Source of the DNA: Tetragnatha versicolor
Lineage: Eukaryota; Arthropoda; Arachnida; Araneae; Tetragnathidae
NCBI GenBank assembly: GCA_024610705.1
Contig: JANDEH010000004.1
Coordinates: forward strand, 42,675,629-42,739,628
DNA length: 64,000 nt
Direction of reading: 5' to 3'
The notes under the pieces were generated by a model, which was given only the letters and a program-made list of their open reading frames with translations, did no database searches and was not told the origin of the DNA. This document shows positions 48,700-59,152 of this stretch, piece by piece. How positions within the stretch are numbered: position 1 is the stretch's first letter; every line of letters starts with the position of its first letter. Position numbers and translations under genes: made by a program.

Positions 48700-50275
48700 T
48701 TAACAAGTGCAAAAGCACTCGGTCGTGATGGAGAAAGGAATCTTCTTCCAATCGCACTTCTTCCTCTTCCTCTCCTTACTCGGTTCCAAGGGTGGCACCC
48801 TCCTCTTATACAGCACGGACTCGCCAGTGTAGCTGTCTCTCCTGTTCCGGTTGTTCTTGATGCACGTCCAGGACAAGATCTGGACGCTGGTCGCCGGTCC
48901 AGGCACGCAGTTCATGCCTCTGGGGAAGGAGCACAGTCCGTCCTTGCTGGGACATTCCCCCCTGCGGACCCACCGGGGCCAGAAGAGGTCCCCCATGTCC
49001 TTCCAGGAGAACTCGATGGGGCAGGAGGCCCGACGCAGGAGCCAGTTGCGGATCTGGGACTGGTACGGGATGAGTTCGGGCTCCAGTTCGGCCGTCAGGT
49101 TGAAGTCCAGTTTCAGCTGGTTGGGGAGGGACGCTGAAGCCCAGGAGGGGTCCTTCTCGATGTGCACTTTGAGGGAGCGGACCTTGCGGTCGATGTCGAT
49201 TGGTTTGTCGATGGACATCAGTCCCTCCTGGAAAATAAACAGACCCAATTAAGTAAAGAAAAGATACTAATACTTGGGGATGCGAAATGATAGGTTGTTT
49301 GATTGTATTTTTATGGCCCAAGGAATAGTGCGCCAACCAAGACAAGCTAAATGGTAGATTCTTACATTTTATACTTCTTACCTAGGTTTTACCCTTTTAG
49401 TCCTGGCCACCCCAAACTATACAAGATTTTATGGAAATCTTGGGTGTTCTAGGATTGAAAGGGTTAACAATTAACATAAGAGTTTTGTTTAATTTAACAA
49501 TTAATTAAGAAAACTACACACTATTCCATTTGCATCTTGTGTAAGTGTAAAAATATACGCATCTAAAAATAAGAATTTAACCCTTACAATCCTAAGCCGC
49601 CTGAGATTACCAATGAATAAAATGAGAAATTTGGATCGTCTAGGTCTGAAAGGGGTTAAAGGAATTGAGTACCCTTTTCTCCCGGACCTCGATAAAAAAT
49701 TCAAAATTTATATGGACCCCACTTTAAGTTACTTCCCGATACATGGTATATAACCTGTATTAATCCAACGAACGCTAGGATAAAATAAAAATATCATTGC
49801 GAAGTTGAGGGAGATTGAAAGAAAAGTTGATGTTTAAAGCCCCTCTAGCATTGAATCATTTATGCCAAGAGAATTACTTGCAAAACAAATTTACTCTCTC
49901 AAGTCAAAAAATATACTACGCATTGAAACAGTCTTTTCTTACACACTATTGTATTATTACATCTTCGAAAAGAAATGTCCTCAACAAACTTACTTTGAAG
50001 TCGTCACCGAGGATGTTGAGCAGCATCTTCTTCTTGAGCTGCTTCTTTCCGGGCCTCCTGGGCTCCTTGTTCCTCCTGATGTAGAGACTTCCCCCTCCAG
50101 TCTGCTCCCACTGCCTCCTGATGATGTCGGGCTTCGGGGTGTTGAAGAACTCAGACGGCCGCCGACGAAGGATGCTGTACTCGTAGCCGTCTTCTTCGCC
50201 CATGCGGTAACTGATCGCGACCTGCGTCAGAATGCAGAGGAGAAGGACCAATAGGTGGGGAGGCATGATGCGCAT
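48700..50275 (-). CDS. nog: Noggin-like secreted BMP antagonist, complete (269 aa, two exons)
   Basis: Noggin binds BMP ligands outside the cell and blocks receptor contact. Exon 1 is 50275-49994 (94 codons) with a signal peptide MRIMPPHLLVLLLCILTQVA; exon 2 is 49227-48700, stop at 48702-48700. Both splice sites are consensus and phase 0. The N-terminal clip motif is present (ILRRRPSEFFNTPKPDII), then LLNILGDDFK. The C-terminal domain has QIRNWLLRRASCPIEFSW, DLFWPRWVRRGECPS, a nine-cysteine set and the closing ECFCTC, as in vertebrate noggin. Oddities: the basic heparin-binding segment before the first cysteine is replaced by an acidic one (TAELEPELIP), and a basic insert of about 30 residues (KRRVPP...KERKRKK) follows the fifth cysteine. 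Exon 2 is GC-rich relative to the spacers. Identification is strong; whether it is noggin or a noggin-like paralogue is open. Confidence 0.93.
49577..49659. mobile_element. Tiny TTAA-flanked MITE (83 bp) in the noggin intron
   Basis: TTAACCCTTACAATCCTAAG and CTAGGTCTGAAAGGGGTTAA form inverted ends including TTAA, as in piggyBac-type MITEs. A related copy is at about 49395-49468 in the same intron, and others begin near 9795 and 25717. Confidence 0.6.
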
Positions 50276-50313
50276 GGTCCTGCAAAGAATGGAAATGGTT
50301 GTAGTGAAGCGTA

Positions 50314-50528
50314 GTGGCAGATCCAGGGGGGTGGCACTCTGGAAAGTGCCTACCCCTTGGAGGACCCAAAAAGGCTCTCAAAATGAGTAAAACTAAAACC
50401 CCAACTTTTACAGGTCTAATTTCAAAATGTTTTCTGGGGGAGGACCCCCATACCCCCAATGGTACCACAAGGGGATCTTGCCTGGAAAAGTGCCCCCTCC
50501 CTTGGAGCCGTGCTGAATCCGCGCCTGG
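50314..50528. mobile_element. Probable hAT-like fragment upstream of noggin
   Basis: TGGCAGATCCAGGGGGGTGG at the left and CCGCGCCTGGGTAGTG at the right bound a sequence with the GGGGGAGGACCCCC and TTTTCTGGGG blocks seen in the 36445 and 57202 elements. The ends are diverged and no duplication is clear. It starts about 40 bases upstream of the noggin start codon, so it could affect the promoter. Confidence 0.45.
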
Positions 50529-50688
50529 GTAGTGATCGAAAGGAGTTTATAGTGTAACATGTCCCATCAAGGGCGTCAATCCCCGGGTGGGGACATGTCC
50601 TCTTTAGTAAATTGGAATATTGTTTGAAAATTTCAGTTTTTAACATATGAGGGGATCCAAAAATTCACTGCATGTATTTCGGAACAGC

Positions 50689-50918
50689 TTTGGAAAGAGT
50701 CCTCCAGTCGCCATGTTTACCCACTGCTCAAATGTTGACTTACAAGCTTAGCGATATAAATATTAAAATTATTATTAATAGATCCTAAAATAATAATATA
50801 CAAATTATTATTATTATAGGATCTAATAATAATATTAATACTTAGATCTCTATAATGGTCAGTCATCATTTGAGCTGTGGGTAAACATGGCGGCTGGAGG
50901 ACTTTCTAAAGCTGTACC
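50689..50918. mobile_element. MITE (about 230 bp) with long inverted ends
   Basis: ACAGCTTTGGAAAGAGTCC... and GTAAACATGGCGGCTGGAGG... are inverted copies over about 50 bp. The centre is ATTATTATTA-rich and palindromic around AGGATCT. No coding sequence. Confidence 0.65.
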
Positions 50919-50929
50919 TGTATTTCCTC

Positions 50930-51748
50930 TGACTTTTGGTAGCAAATAAGGTGGGAATTTTCCAATGGCACCGAACGTTTGGGGCGTATATAAGTTAATG
51001 ATACCGCCCAAGGGTTGGTTTAGGTTTTAATGGCGCTAGGTCCTCATAAGAACAAATAGCGCCAATTACCGCCCAAGGGACGGTTCTCGTTACATTGCCC
51101 CCCATGATTTGGAACCTAATATAATTTAGAATAAGTTGAAGCTAGTTCCGAGATTGGGAGACGCTGTACCCATAGTATTTGGAATACTATCCCCTTAAAT
51201 ATTTAGTCTCTGACAAAGACAAAAAATGAGTCCTTTAAATGTATTTTTAAATGTAACACTGGTTGAAGCATTTTTGAATATTTTTACACTTAATTTTTTA
51301 CAGTACACTAAAATAAATATAACATATTATTAAGAATTAGAATATACTAAATATGAGATAATTAGAAAATCAGAATATCCAAAATTTTGCCACCCAAGCC
51401 ATTCTCCGTTTTTGTCTTTTTTCTACGATTAGTGTTATGATCTATGTATTTGTTCTTTTTTGTATGCTTTTTTGACACTGTGTTTTTGTATTCTTATTTG
51501 TTTGAAATAATAAAAATTTGATTTGAATTGGGATGGTACTGTAACTTAAAATAAAAATGGAATGCTAAACCTGAAGAAGTTTAGATCAAGAGCCTTAGAC
51601 TAGCTAGAGATTTGGGAGTATGCTGTCCTCGATTGCATTGAAAACAAACTATCATTAAAATATGGAATATCATGACACGGGGGCATTACGTAAATCTACC
51701 AATGTATAAGAAAATTGCCCGATTTTTCAACTTGAAAATGGGTTGATT
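50930..51748. other. Intergenic, nothing recognised
   Basis: Between two inverted-repeat elements. ACCGCCCAAGGG occurs twice (about 51004 and 51068), suggesting a small repeat, but no gene or clear element is visible. Confidence 0.35.
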
Positions 51749-53089
51749 ACACTGTTCTACAAATTTGACCTTCAAAATTTTTTCCTTGATGAAAATAGTC
51801 AATTCTTATTGATTTTGGGTCGCTGAATACGAATATCACCATTAAAATTCTCAATTGACTCAGGATTTTCGGGGAACAGCCCCTCCCCCTTTTTACGTTT
51901 TTCGACGACCTTATAACTTTAAACTCGATTTTCAGGGTCAAAAAGCATTATTTTAGTCTTCAAATTGCTCCCCAGTTAACAAGAAATGTTCAAATTAATA
52001 AAATATGATAAATTTATAACAAATGGATAGGGTTAAGGGGTAATTACCCCCCTAAAAATACAAAAAAATAGCTAAAAATTATAGAGGTTTCTATACGATA
52101 TTTTTTCCTCTTATTTTTTACGCAAATCCCGTTTGAAGGGTCCTAACCCTTCCCCAAGGACCCAAATTTGATGACAATATGCAGCAATAATTTTTACTAA
52201 AAGCGGTTGAGGTGTTAGCCTCCCAGAAGTCCCCGCGGAAGAGTTCGGAAGACTTCCAGAATCGCGAAGGCGCTCGCGAGTTCAGGAATTAATATCGATG
52301 ATTTTGAAAAGATTACAATTGATGTTTTTCTTATATTTTGGGTGTATCCTAAGTAGAAACTCTTCAGTTCTTTAAAAACTGACCGGTTTTCGGGAGTGAG
52401 GATTCCATGTTTCAAGATGTTAATAGATGCACGGTTGTGGATAACAATTAGGGGGCATCCCCTTAAAAACTGAGGGTGATGGAGGAAAATGGGTGTCATA
52501 TTTGAATTCAGCAGATCATTTTACACAAGAATCAGCTGAAATTCAGTAAGTGGCTTCAATGTTTTTTTTGTACAGCACAGTTAAACTCTAAGTGCGGCAT
52601 TGAACCCTTCCGTGGGTGCTCTGGGGGCGCTCTCACCTCAACCGCTTTTAGCAAAAATCATTGCTGCATATTGCTGTCAAATTTGGGTCCTTGGGGAAGG
52701 GTTAGGACCCTTCAAACGGGAATTGCGTAAAAAATAAGAGGAAAAATAGCGTATAAAAACCTCTATAATTTTTAGCTAATTTTTTGCATTCTTAGGGAGT
52801 TAACTACCCCTTAAACCTATCCATTTGTTATAAATTTATCATATTTTATTACTTTGAAAATTTCTTGTCCCCTGGGGGGCAATTTGAAAATTAAAGCAAT
52901 GCTTTTTGACCCTGAAAATCGAGTTCAAAGTTATAAAGTCGTTAAAAAACGTGAAAAGGGGGAGGGGCTGTTCCCCGAAAATCCTGAGTCAATTGAGAAT
53001 TTTAATGGTGATTTTCGTATTCAGCGACCCAAAATCTATAAGAAATGACTATTTTCATCAAGGAAATTTTTTCAGTGTAGAACAGTGTT
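51749..53089. mobile_element. Foldback element with about 460-bp arms
   Basis: The segment 51749-52214 is repeated inverted at 52634-53089 (for example TTCGGGGAACAGCCCC versus GGGGCTGTTCCCCGAA), with a 420-bp spacer. Arms differ by scattered substitutions and small indels. No coding capacity and no target duplication that I can define. Confidence 0.8.
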
Positions 53090-53864
53090 ATTCTTTAACT
53101 AGTTTGAAACTCGTAAGATAGTATTAAAATTTTAATTATAAAATCGTTACAATCACAAGTAGATTTAACAACATTTTGGAATTTAAATATTACAATAAAA
53201 CTTGGTAGAATTAAGTTTTGTAAAGATCAATGTATTTGAAGCAATAGTTGGTGCATTCACTACTAAAACTACAATATTTTAATCAATGAATTCTTTATAG
53301 AACTGAATCAGTTTGTAGGTTATATCAACATAAGCAAAATTATAAACATCGCTGTCAGAAAAACATTGGTCAATTGGAAAAACAATTAGGTAATACGTTA
53401 GTATAAAAGAGTTACCTTTTATTATTAACATCTACTTGTATTTGGATGAATGATACCAACATTTCTTCTATAGTCAAACAAAGGAACACATAAAAGCAAA
53501 GAATACTAATCGGTTTGCGTACAAACACCTTCCCAAAAGTTGTGCTTTGGTGTTTGACCGTAAATTTTTGATTCAATTGAGGAATGACAGAAGAATTGCT
53601 ACGAACACACTTACATCTACTCTGTGGTTAAAGTTATAATAAATAAGAGCAATAAATGAGTGAAAATATATTGAATGTGAAGAAAATTCAATCAATCATA
53701 AATTTATGATGTGTGGTACTAAAATTTTACTATTAATAACTTATGCTAGTTACAATCAAAAACACAATTTCATTTGAAAAAATCTGGTGAGGTAAGTTAG
53801 AAAAGATGGAGGATAAGAGATGTTTTCCCAACCTTCCGCTATTTGCGCACTTGATTAGACTATA
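53090..53864. other. Intergenic, nothing recognised
   Basis: AT-rich sequence between the foldback and the mariner-like end. No ORF with motifs and no repeat structure noticed. Confidence 0.35.
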
Positions 53865-54460
53865 TTAGGTCATCCCGAAAGTCTTGTCGCTCTTGGGAGC
53901 ATCTGTATATTAGATATTTTTGACACTTTTCCGTTATGTGATACCAATATAAACTGTAACTTTATCTACCGTCAACTTGGCATCTTGGCTTGATTTTGGG
54001 GACTGATCGACTATTGGGTTTTCCTTTAATCTATGATAAAATGTTACTTCATTTCTTTTCTGCTCAAAATTTTGCCTTTTTCCCACAGAGTAAAGATACT
54101 TCAGAGAGTCCATTTCCATAGACGCTAATGGCAACTTTTTTTAACATGGATTTTCCCATAGACGGTGGCGTTTCTATGTGATAACGGTGGAACTAACCAG
54201 AGAAAATGACGTAACGTTGTTGACTCTCTACAATAGAGATACAGCCGCATACACTCTCTCAATGAACCCCGCCCACTTTCAAATCGCTAAAGAGGGAAAA
54301 AAATTTTATATATTTTCCCGGTTATTAAAACAGTTGCGTGTATCTTTCTTTCGAGCATGCGCTGGGGATAATTTCTTAGACATTACAAGTCTCTCTGATG
54401 TCACGCTCTCCAGGGACTCACCCAATGTTCTGGCCAGCGGAGATCTCTCGCTGGCTTATA

Positions 54461-55390
54461 CAGGGTGTATCTGAAATGGTGCAACAAACTTTCAGGGATG
54501 ATAGTACTCATCAAGACGAACAAGAATCGGCATAGAAAGGGGGGTCCCAGACCAAATCCCAGGGAGTTAAAAATGGAGCGACACCCCAAAAAAATCATAA
54601 AATTCAATTTGTAGAAGAACTACTATTGGTAAAAACTTAATTATGGTCTCAAAAATTGTGGTTTAATATGATCTTTAAAATTACCTCAAAAGTCTTCACT
54701 TTAAAATTTGTTTTATTATGAAAAAAGTTAAAAAACACAAAAAAATGTGAAAACTCAGCCAAAACCTTATTTTGTATTTCGAAATCCTTTCTTTTGATTT
54801 GATAATCTGAAAGATCATAGTTGAAAACCCTCAAGTCCAAAGTTTCATGTAAATACATTCAATATTAAACGCTTGAGATCCTGTTAAAGTTTGTTTTTTG
54901 CGTGCGCTAACAGCTGTTCTGGAAACAGCTCTAAAAAACTGCTTGCGCACCCAAAAAACAAACTTTAAAAGGATCTCAAGCGTTTAATATTGATTGTATT
55001 TACGTGAAACTTTGGACTTAAGGGTTTTCAACTATGATCTTTCAGATTATTAAATCAAAAGAAAGGATTTCGAAATACAAAATAAGGTTTTGGCAGAGTT
55101 TTCACATTTTTTGTGTTTTTAACTTTTTTCATAATAAAACAAATTTTAAAGTGAAGACTTTTGAGGTTATTTTAAAGATCATATTAAACCACAATTTTTG
55201 AGACCATAATTAAGTTTTTACCAATAGTAGTTCTTCTACAAATTGAATTTTTCAATGATTTTTTGGGGTGTCGCTCCATTTTTAACTCCCTGGGATTTGG
55301 TCTGGGACCCCCTTTCTATACCGATTCTTGTTCGTCTTGATGAGTTCTATCATCCCTGAAAGTTTGTTGCACCATTTCAGATACACCCTG
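54461..55390. mobile_element. Foldback element A, copy 1 (930 bp)
   Basis: CAGGGTGTATCTGAAATGGT is inverted at the right end. The arms run inward for about 440 bp each to a small centre (GCTGTTCTGGAAACAGC). TATA flanks both sides (54457-54460, 55391-55394). Non-coding. Confidence 0.85.
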
Positions 55391-55624
55391 TATACAGGGT
55401 GGTCCTTAATTCATGGTACAAACTTCTAGGGGTGTTAGAGTACACCTAGACGAACAAGAATTGGTATAGGAAGGGGGGTCGCAGTTACACCGTTAAAGAG
55501 CTAGGTCCTAATGTAGTGCGAGAGCGTTACAAAAGGACGTTTTGCCAAGGCCCGTTTAACGAAAAAAAACATAATGAAATGAAAAAATTTATTGCATGAG
55601 GTACAGCAGTATCCGTATTACTTA

Positions 55625-55927
55625 CATCATAAATTTGATAGAACTTGGACCACTTTCTAAACCGTGGGGTGAGTTTTAAAACGCGCTCTTAGTCAAACAA
55701 TGGAGTTCCATTAATGGTATTTAGAAAAATAATGATCGGGGAAGGAATTTTCAATGATCAAACAGTTTCAATGATCCATGTTACGATCATTGAAAATTCC
55801 TTTCCCGATCATCATTTTTCTAAATACCATTAAGGAATGTGATTCTTTGACTAAAAGATTAATATTGCACTTTTGAAACTAACTCCGCGGTTTAGAAAGT
55901 GGTTCAATTTCTATCAAATTTATGATG
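55625..55927. mobile_element. TA-flanked foldback MITE (303 bp) in the left arm of B
   Basis: CATCATAAATTTGATAGAA and TTCTATCAAATTTATGATG are perfect ends. TA lies on both sides (55623-55624, 55928-55929). The interior is also palindromic (GATCATTGAAAATTCCTTTC). It is absent from the matching site in the right arm of B. Confidence 0.88.
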
Positions 55928-56727
55928 TAGCCCAGTAAATTAAGGCATAAAAAGGGGTGTTTAGCGCACTAATTTATAACTCGCTGAAAATTTCAGAATA
56001 AGTTCTCTATGACGTATATAACCAAACCTCAAAAGTCCCCAAAGTTCCCGTGCCGGCTTCATTCGAAAATGGCGATCAAAGATGGCCGCCAAGCAATGCA
56101 GTCTTTCATTCATAACTAAGGAAAAAATCAATATTTTTTAATGCTGTAAAAGGTTATATACTCAGAAAAAGACCCTTTATAAGTTTCAATAAATTTTTTT
56201 CCATAAAAGAACTTGTAAATTTGGAATACAGAGAGTTAAATTACACCAATGTGAAAATTTTAGCGTTTTTTCACCTGTTTTTCCTTATAACTGTAACCGT
56301 ATAAAAATCCCTTAATCTAATTAGAGTGTTTTTGAAAGTACTATAAACCAGAATTATTTTGTAAAAAATTTTTTGAAAATTCGTTGAAAATTGACTGAGA
56401 TATTCCATTTTAAATGGAGGCATGTTCAGTAATGATGACTATAAAATATTATAACTAACGTTAATAGTGTCCTTGGTCTCTTTTGACAGATTTCTTTTTA
56501 ATAGGCTCAAGCTTTTGCTAAAACAACTAAAATTAAGGTATTCTATTTTACTTTAAGAAGATTATTTAAGAAGCTGTTTAAGAAAGGGATGTTCTGGAAT
56601 AAATATATTAAATTAGTACTTAACAAAAAAGATTTATCCAAAATTGTAAATTTATTTATTTATTACTAAAAATGTATTTAGAAATAAAAATTCTATAAAA
56701 TAAACTTTTATCGTTTTCCTCATCATT

Positions 56728-58190
56728 TTAATCAAATTCAGTAGATGTAGAACCTGCATTTTCACAGATTTCTCCTAAGCAAGAGCTGAAAAATTTTGTA
56801 CATTGAAGGTCAGCTTTTTTGCACGGACATTTTACATAACAATCTTTATTAGTACTAACTTTACAGTCACCTGAAACTAGCTGTAAAAGAGCATCAGGAG
56901 CTGCAGGAAGAGTAGAGGGATCCGGGTGTAACTTGCCATCCTTTAAGAACCGACACCAATCAGTTGGTTTATGGTTGTTTCATAACCACTACAAAACCTG
57001 TAGGTAAACTCGAAGTGAATGTTGAGAATTTGCTGCACTATTTGGGGGAAGAACTGCTAGATTAAAATTCGAAATTTTTCTCCTTTCTCTAAGGTAGTGA
57101 GTATAGCGTAACTCATCAAGAGAATTATTCTTTTCTCCTCCGAAAAGGCATTTTATAAATATCTCATCAATTTCAATAACTTTTTGGGGATCAAGTGAAG
57201 GCAGTGGCGGATCCAGGATTTGGTTTTCGGGGGGGGGGGGCTAAGAATTTTCATAATCCAATTGAATCTTCGTGTTAAGGGTATTACGGAAAAGGTAGTG
57301 AATAATCCTACTCAAACCACTAAAAGGGGGGTCTGTGGGTCCTCCCCCAGAAAATTTTTGGAAATTTAAGTCAAAAACACCACTTTTTCAACTCATTTTG
57401 GTACGCCTGATCCGAATTTCGGATATAGATTTTTTGCGTTTTGACAAACTTAGTAAAATATTAGACGTTTTGGGGGGGGGCTTCAGCCCGGAAGCCCCCC
57501 CGTAGATCCGCTACTGAGTGAAGGAATATTAAACTGTGAAACTAAGGAATGCAGATGAGAATTCTTCCTTATTATATTGAAAGCAGATGATTTACCTTTC
57601 TTGAAAATTACCGAGGTCGTGTCACATCCAGTAGCTGCATGTATGAAAATAATTGTATCTTTCATTGGGCCCAGGGTTTCTGGAGTTTTAGCTTTGTCGA
57701 AACACTCATGTCCTCTTTTGGTTGTTTGGGGTAGCAAAAAAACAGCGATTTCCTTGGAGAACATCGCAACTGTTAGATTAATTAATAAGTCTGTATCGCT
57801 CCCAACTACTATAACTTGTTTGTTCGTATCTTGACTAGCTTCAATTGCAGTAGAACAGATAATAGTATCGGCGTCATCCTACGCTTGCAAGGCAGTTATC
57901 CCCTCAGCTTGAAAGTAACTTATAACCATTCTTATAAGTCAGGATTTGTTTGTAGAGTTTGACAAAGAATTAGATAGTTTGGCCGTAGCAACCAAGTTTT
58001 CATTCAAAAGCTACTGTGGCAGACATTTTGGTCATGGCTCTTCTTTCCCTTTCCACATTTTTGGTTGATCGTACGGAACTGTACCCATCAAAAACAATAG
58101 CATCCCATGGAGAGAAACGTTTTTGAAAAAAAACGTACATACTACTTAAGACATATCTCTGTGTCACTCTTATTCCAAATGAATGCATGC
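56728..58190 (-). pseudogene. Broken transposon ORF (HAxTGCDTTS family)
   Basis: Read on the minus strand from about 58190 to the stop at 56730-56728: DADTIICSTAIEAS, then VIVVGSDTDLLINL, then FIHAATGCDTTSVIFKKGK, then (after a hAT MITE) IEIDEIFIKCLFGG, RYTHYLRER and LRVYLQV. Last comes a cysteine-rich tail CKVSTNKDCYVKCPCKKADLQC ending STEFD. This motif order is familiar from large uncharacterised arthropod repeat proteins; the first part resembles a PIN-like nuclease (acidic DAD ... GSDTDLL). It has in-frame stops near LQA and LQV, a frameshift, and the MITE at 57202-57516, so it is dead. Confidence 0.7.
57202..57516. mobile_element. hAT-like MITE (315 bp) inside the broken ORF
   Basis: CAGTGGCGGATCCAGG and GTAGATCCGCTACTG ends with a perfect 8-bp duplication AGTGAAGG (57194-57201, 57517-57524). 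G-runs occur at both subterminal regions. Confidence 0.9.
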
Positions 58191-58226
58191 AAAAGGTATC
58201 CTCCTTCTACTATAAATAAGCATATA

Positions 58227-59152
58227 CAGGGTGTATCTGAAACGGTGCAACAAACTTTCAGGGATGATAGTACTCATCAAGACGAACAAGAATCGGTATA
58301 GAAAGGGGGGTCCCAGACAAAATATCAGGGAGTTAAAAATGGAGCGACACCCCAAAAAAATCCTTGAAAAATTCAATTTGCAGAAGAACTACTCTTGGTA
58401 AAAACTTAATTATAGTATAAAAAATTGTGGTTTAATATGATCTTTAAAATTACCTCAAAAGTCTTCACTTTAAAATTTGTTTTTATGAAAAAAAAATAAA
58501 AAACACAAAAAAATGTGAAAACTCTGCCAAAACCTTACTTTGTATTTCGAAATCCTTTCTTTTGATTTGATAATCTGAAAGATCATAGTTGAACACCCTT
58601 AAGTCCAAAGTTTCACGTAAATGCAAGCAATATTAAACGCTTGAGATCCTGTTAAAGTTTGTTTTTTGCGTGCGCTAACAACCGTTCTGGAAACAGCTCT
58701 AAAAAACTGCTTGCGCACCCAAAAAACAAACTTTAAAAGGATCTCATGCGTTTAATATTGATTGTATTTACGTGAAACCTTTGACTTAAGGGTTTTCAAC
58801 TATGATCTTTTAGATTATCAAAATAAATGATTTCGAAATACAAAATAAGGTTTTGGCAGAGTTTTCACATTTTTGTGTTTTTAACTTTTTTCACAATAAA
58901 ACAAATTTTAAAGTGACCACTTTTGAGGTAATTTTAAAGATCATATTTATCCACAATTTTTGAGACCATAATTAAGTTTTTATCAATAGTAGTTCTTCTA
59001 CAAATTGAGTTTTTCAATGATTTTTTGAGGTGTCGCTCCATTTTTAACTCCCTGGGATTCGGTCTGGGACCCCCTTTCTATACCGATTCTTGTTCGTCTT
59101 GATGAGTACTATCATCCCTGAAAGTTTGTTGCACCATTTCAGATACACCCTG
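58227..59152. mobile_element. Foldback element A, copy 2 (926 bp)
   Basis: Same sequence as 54461-55390 with scattered differences. CAGGGTGTATCTGAAACGG is inverted at the other end, with TATA duplicated at 58223-58226 and 59153-59156. It is inserted in element B upstream of the ORF remnant. Confidence 0.88.

Noticed and set aside
48806..49345. Alternative reading frames over noggin exon 2
   Set aside because: Only the frame ending ECFCTC shows the cystine-knot pattern and joins exon 1 in phase.
53934..54134. Minus-strand ORF in the left part of the mariner-like shell, considered as transposase
   Set aside because: Only a vague resemblance (QSPKSS...) and no catalytic D,D motifs; too weak to call.
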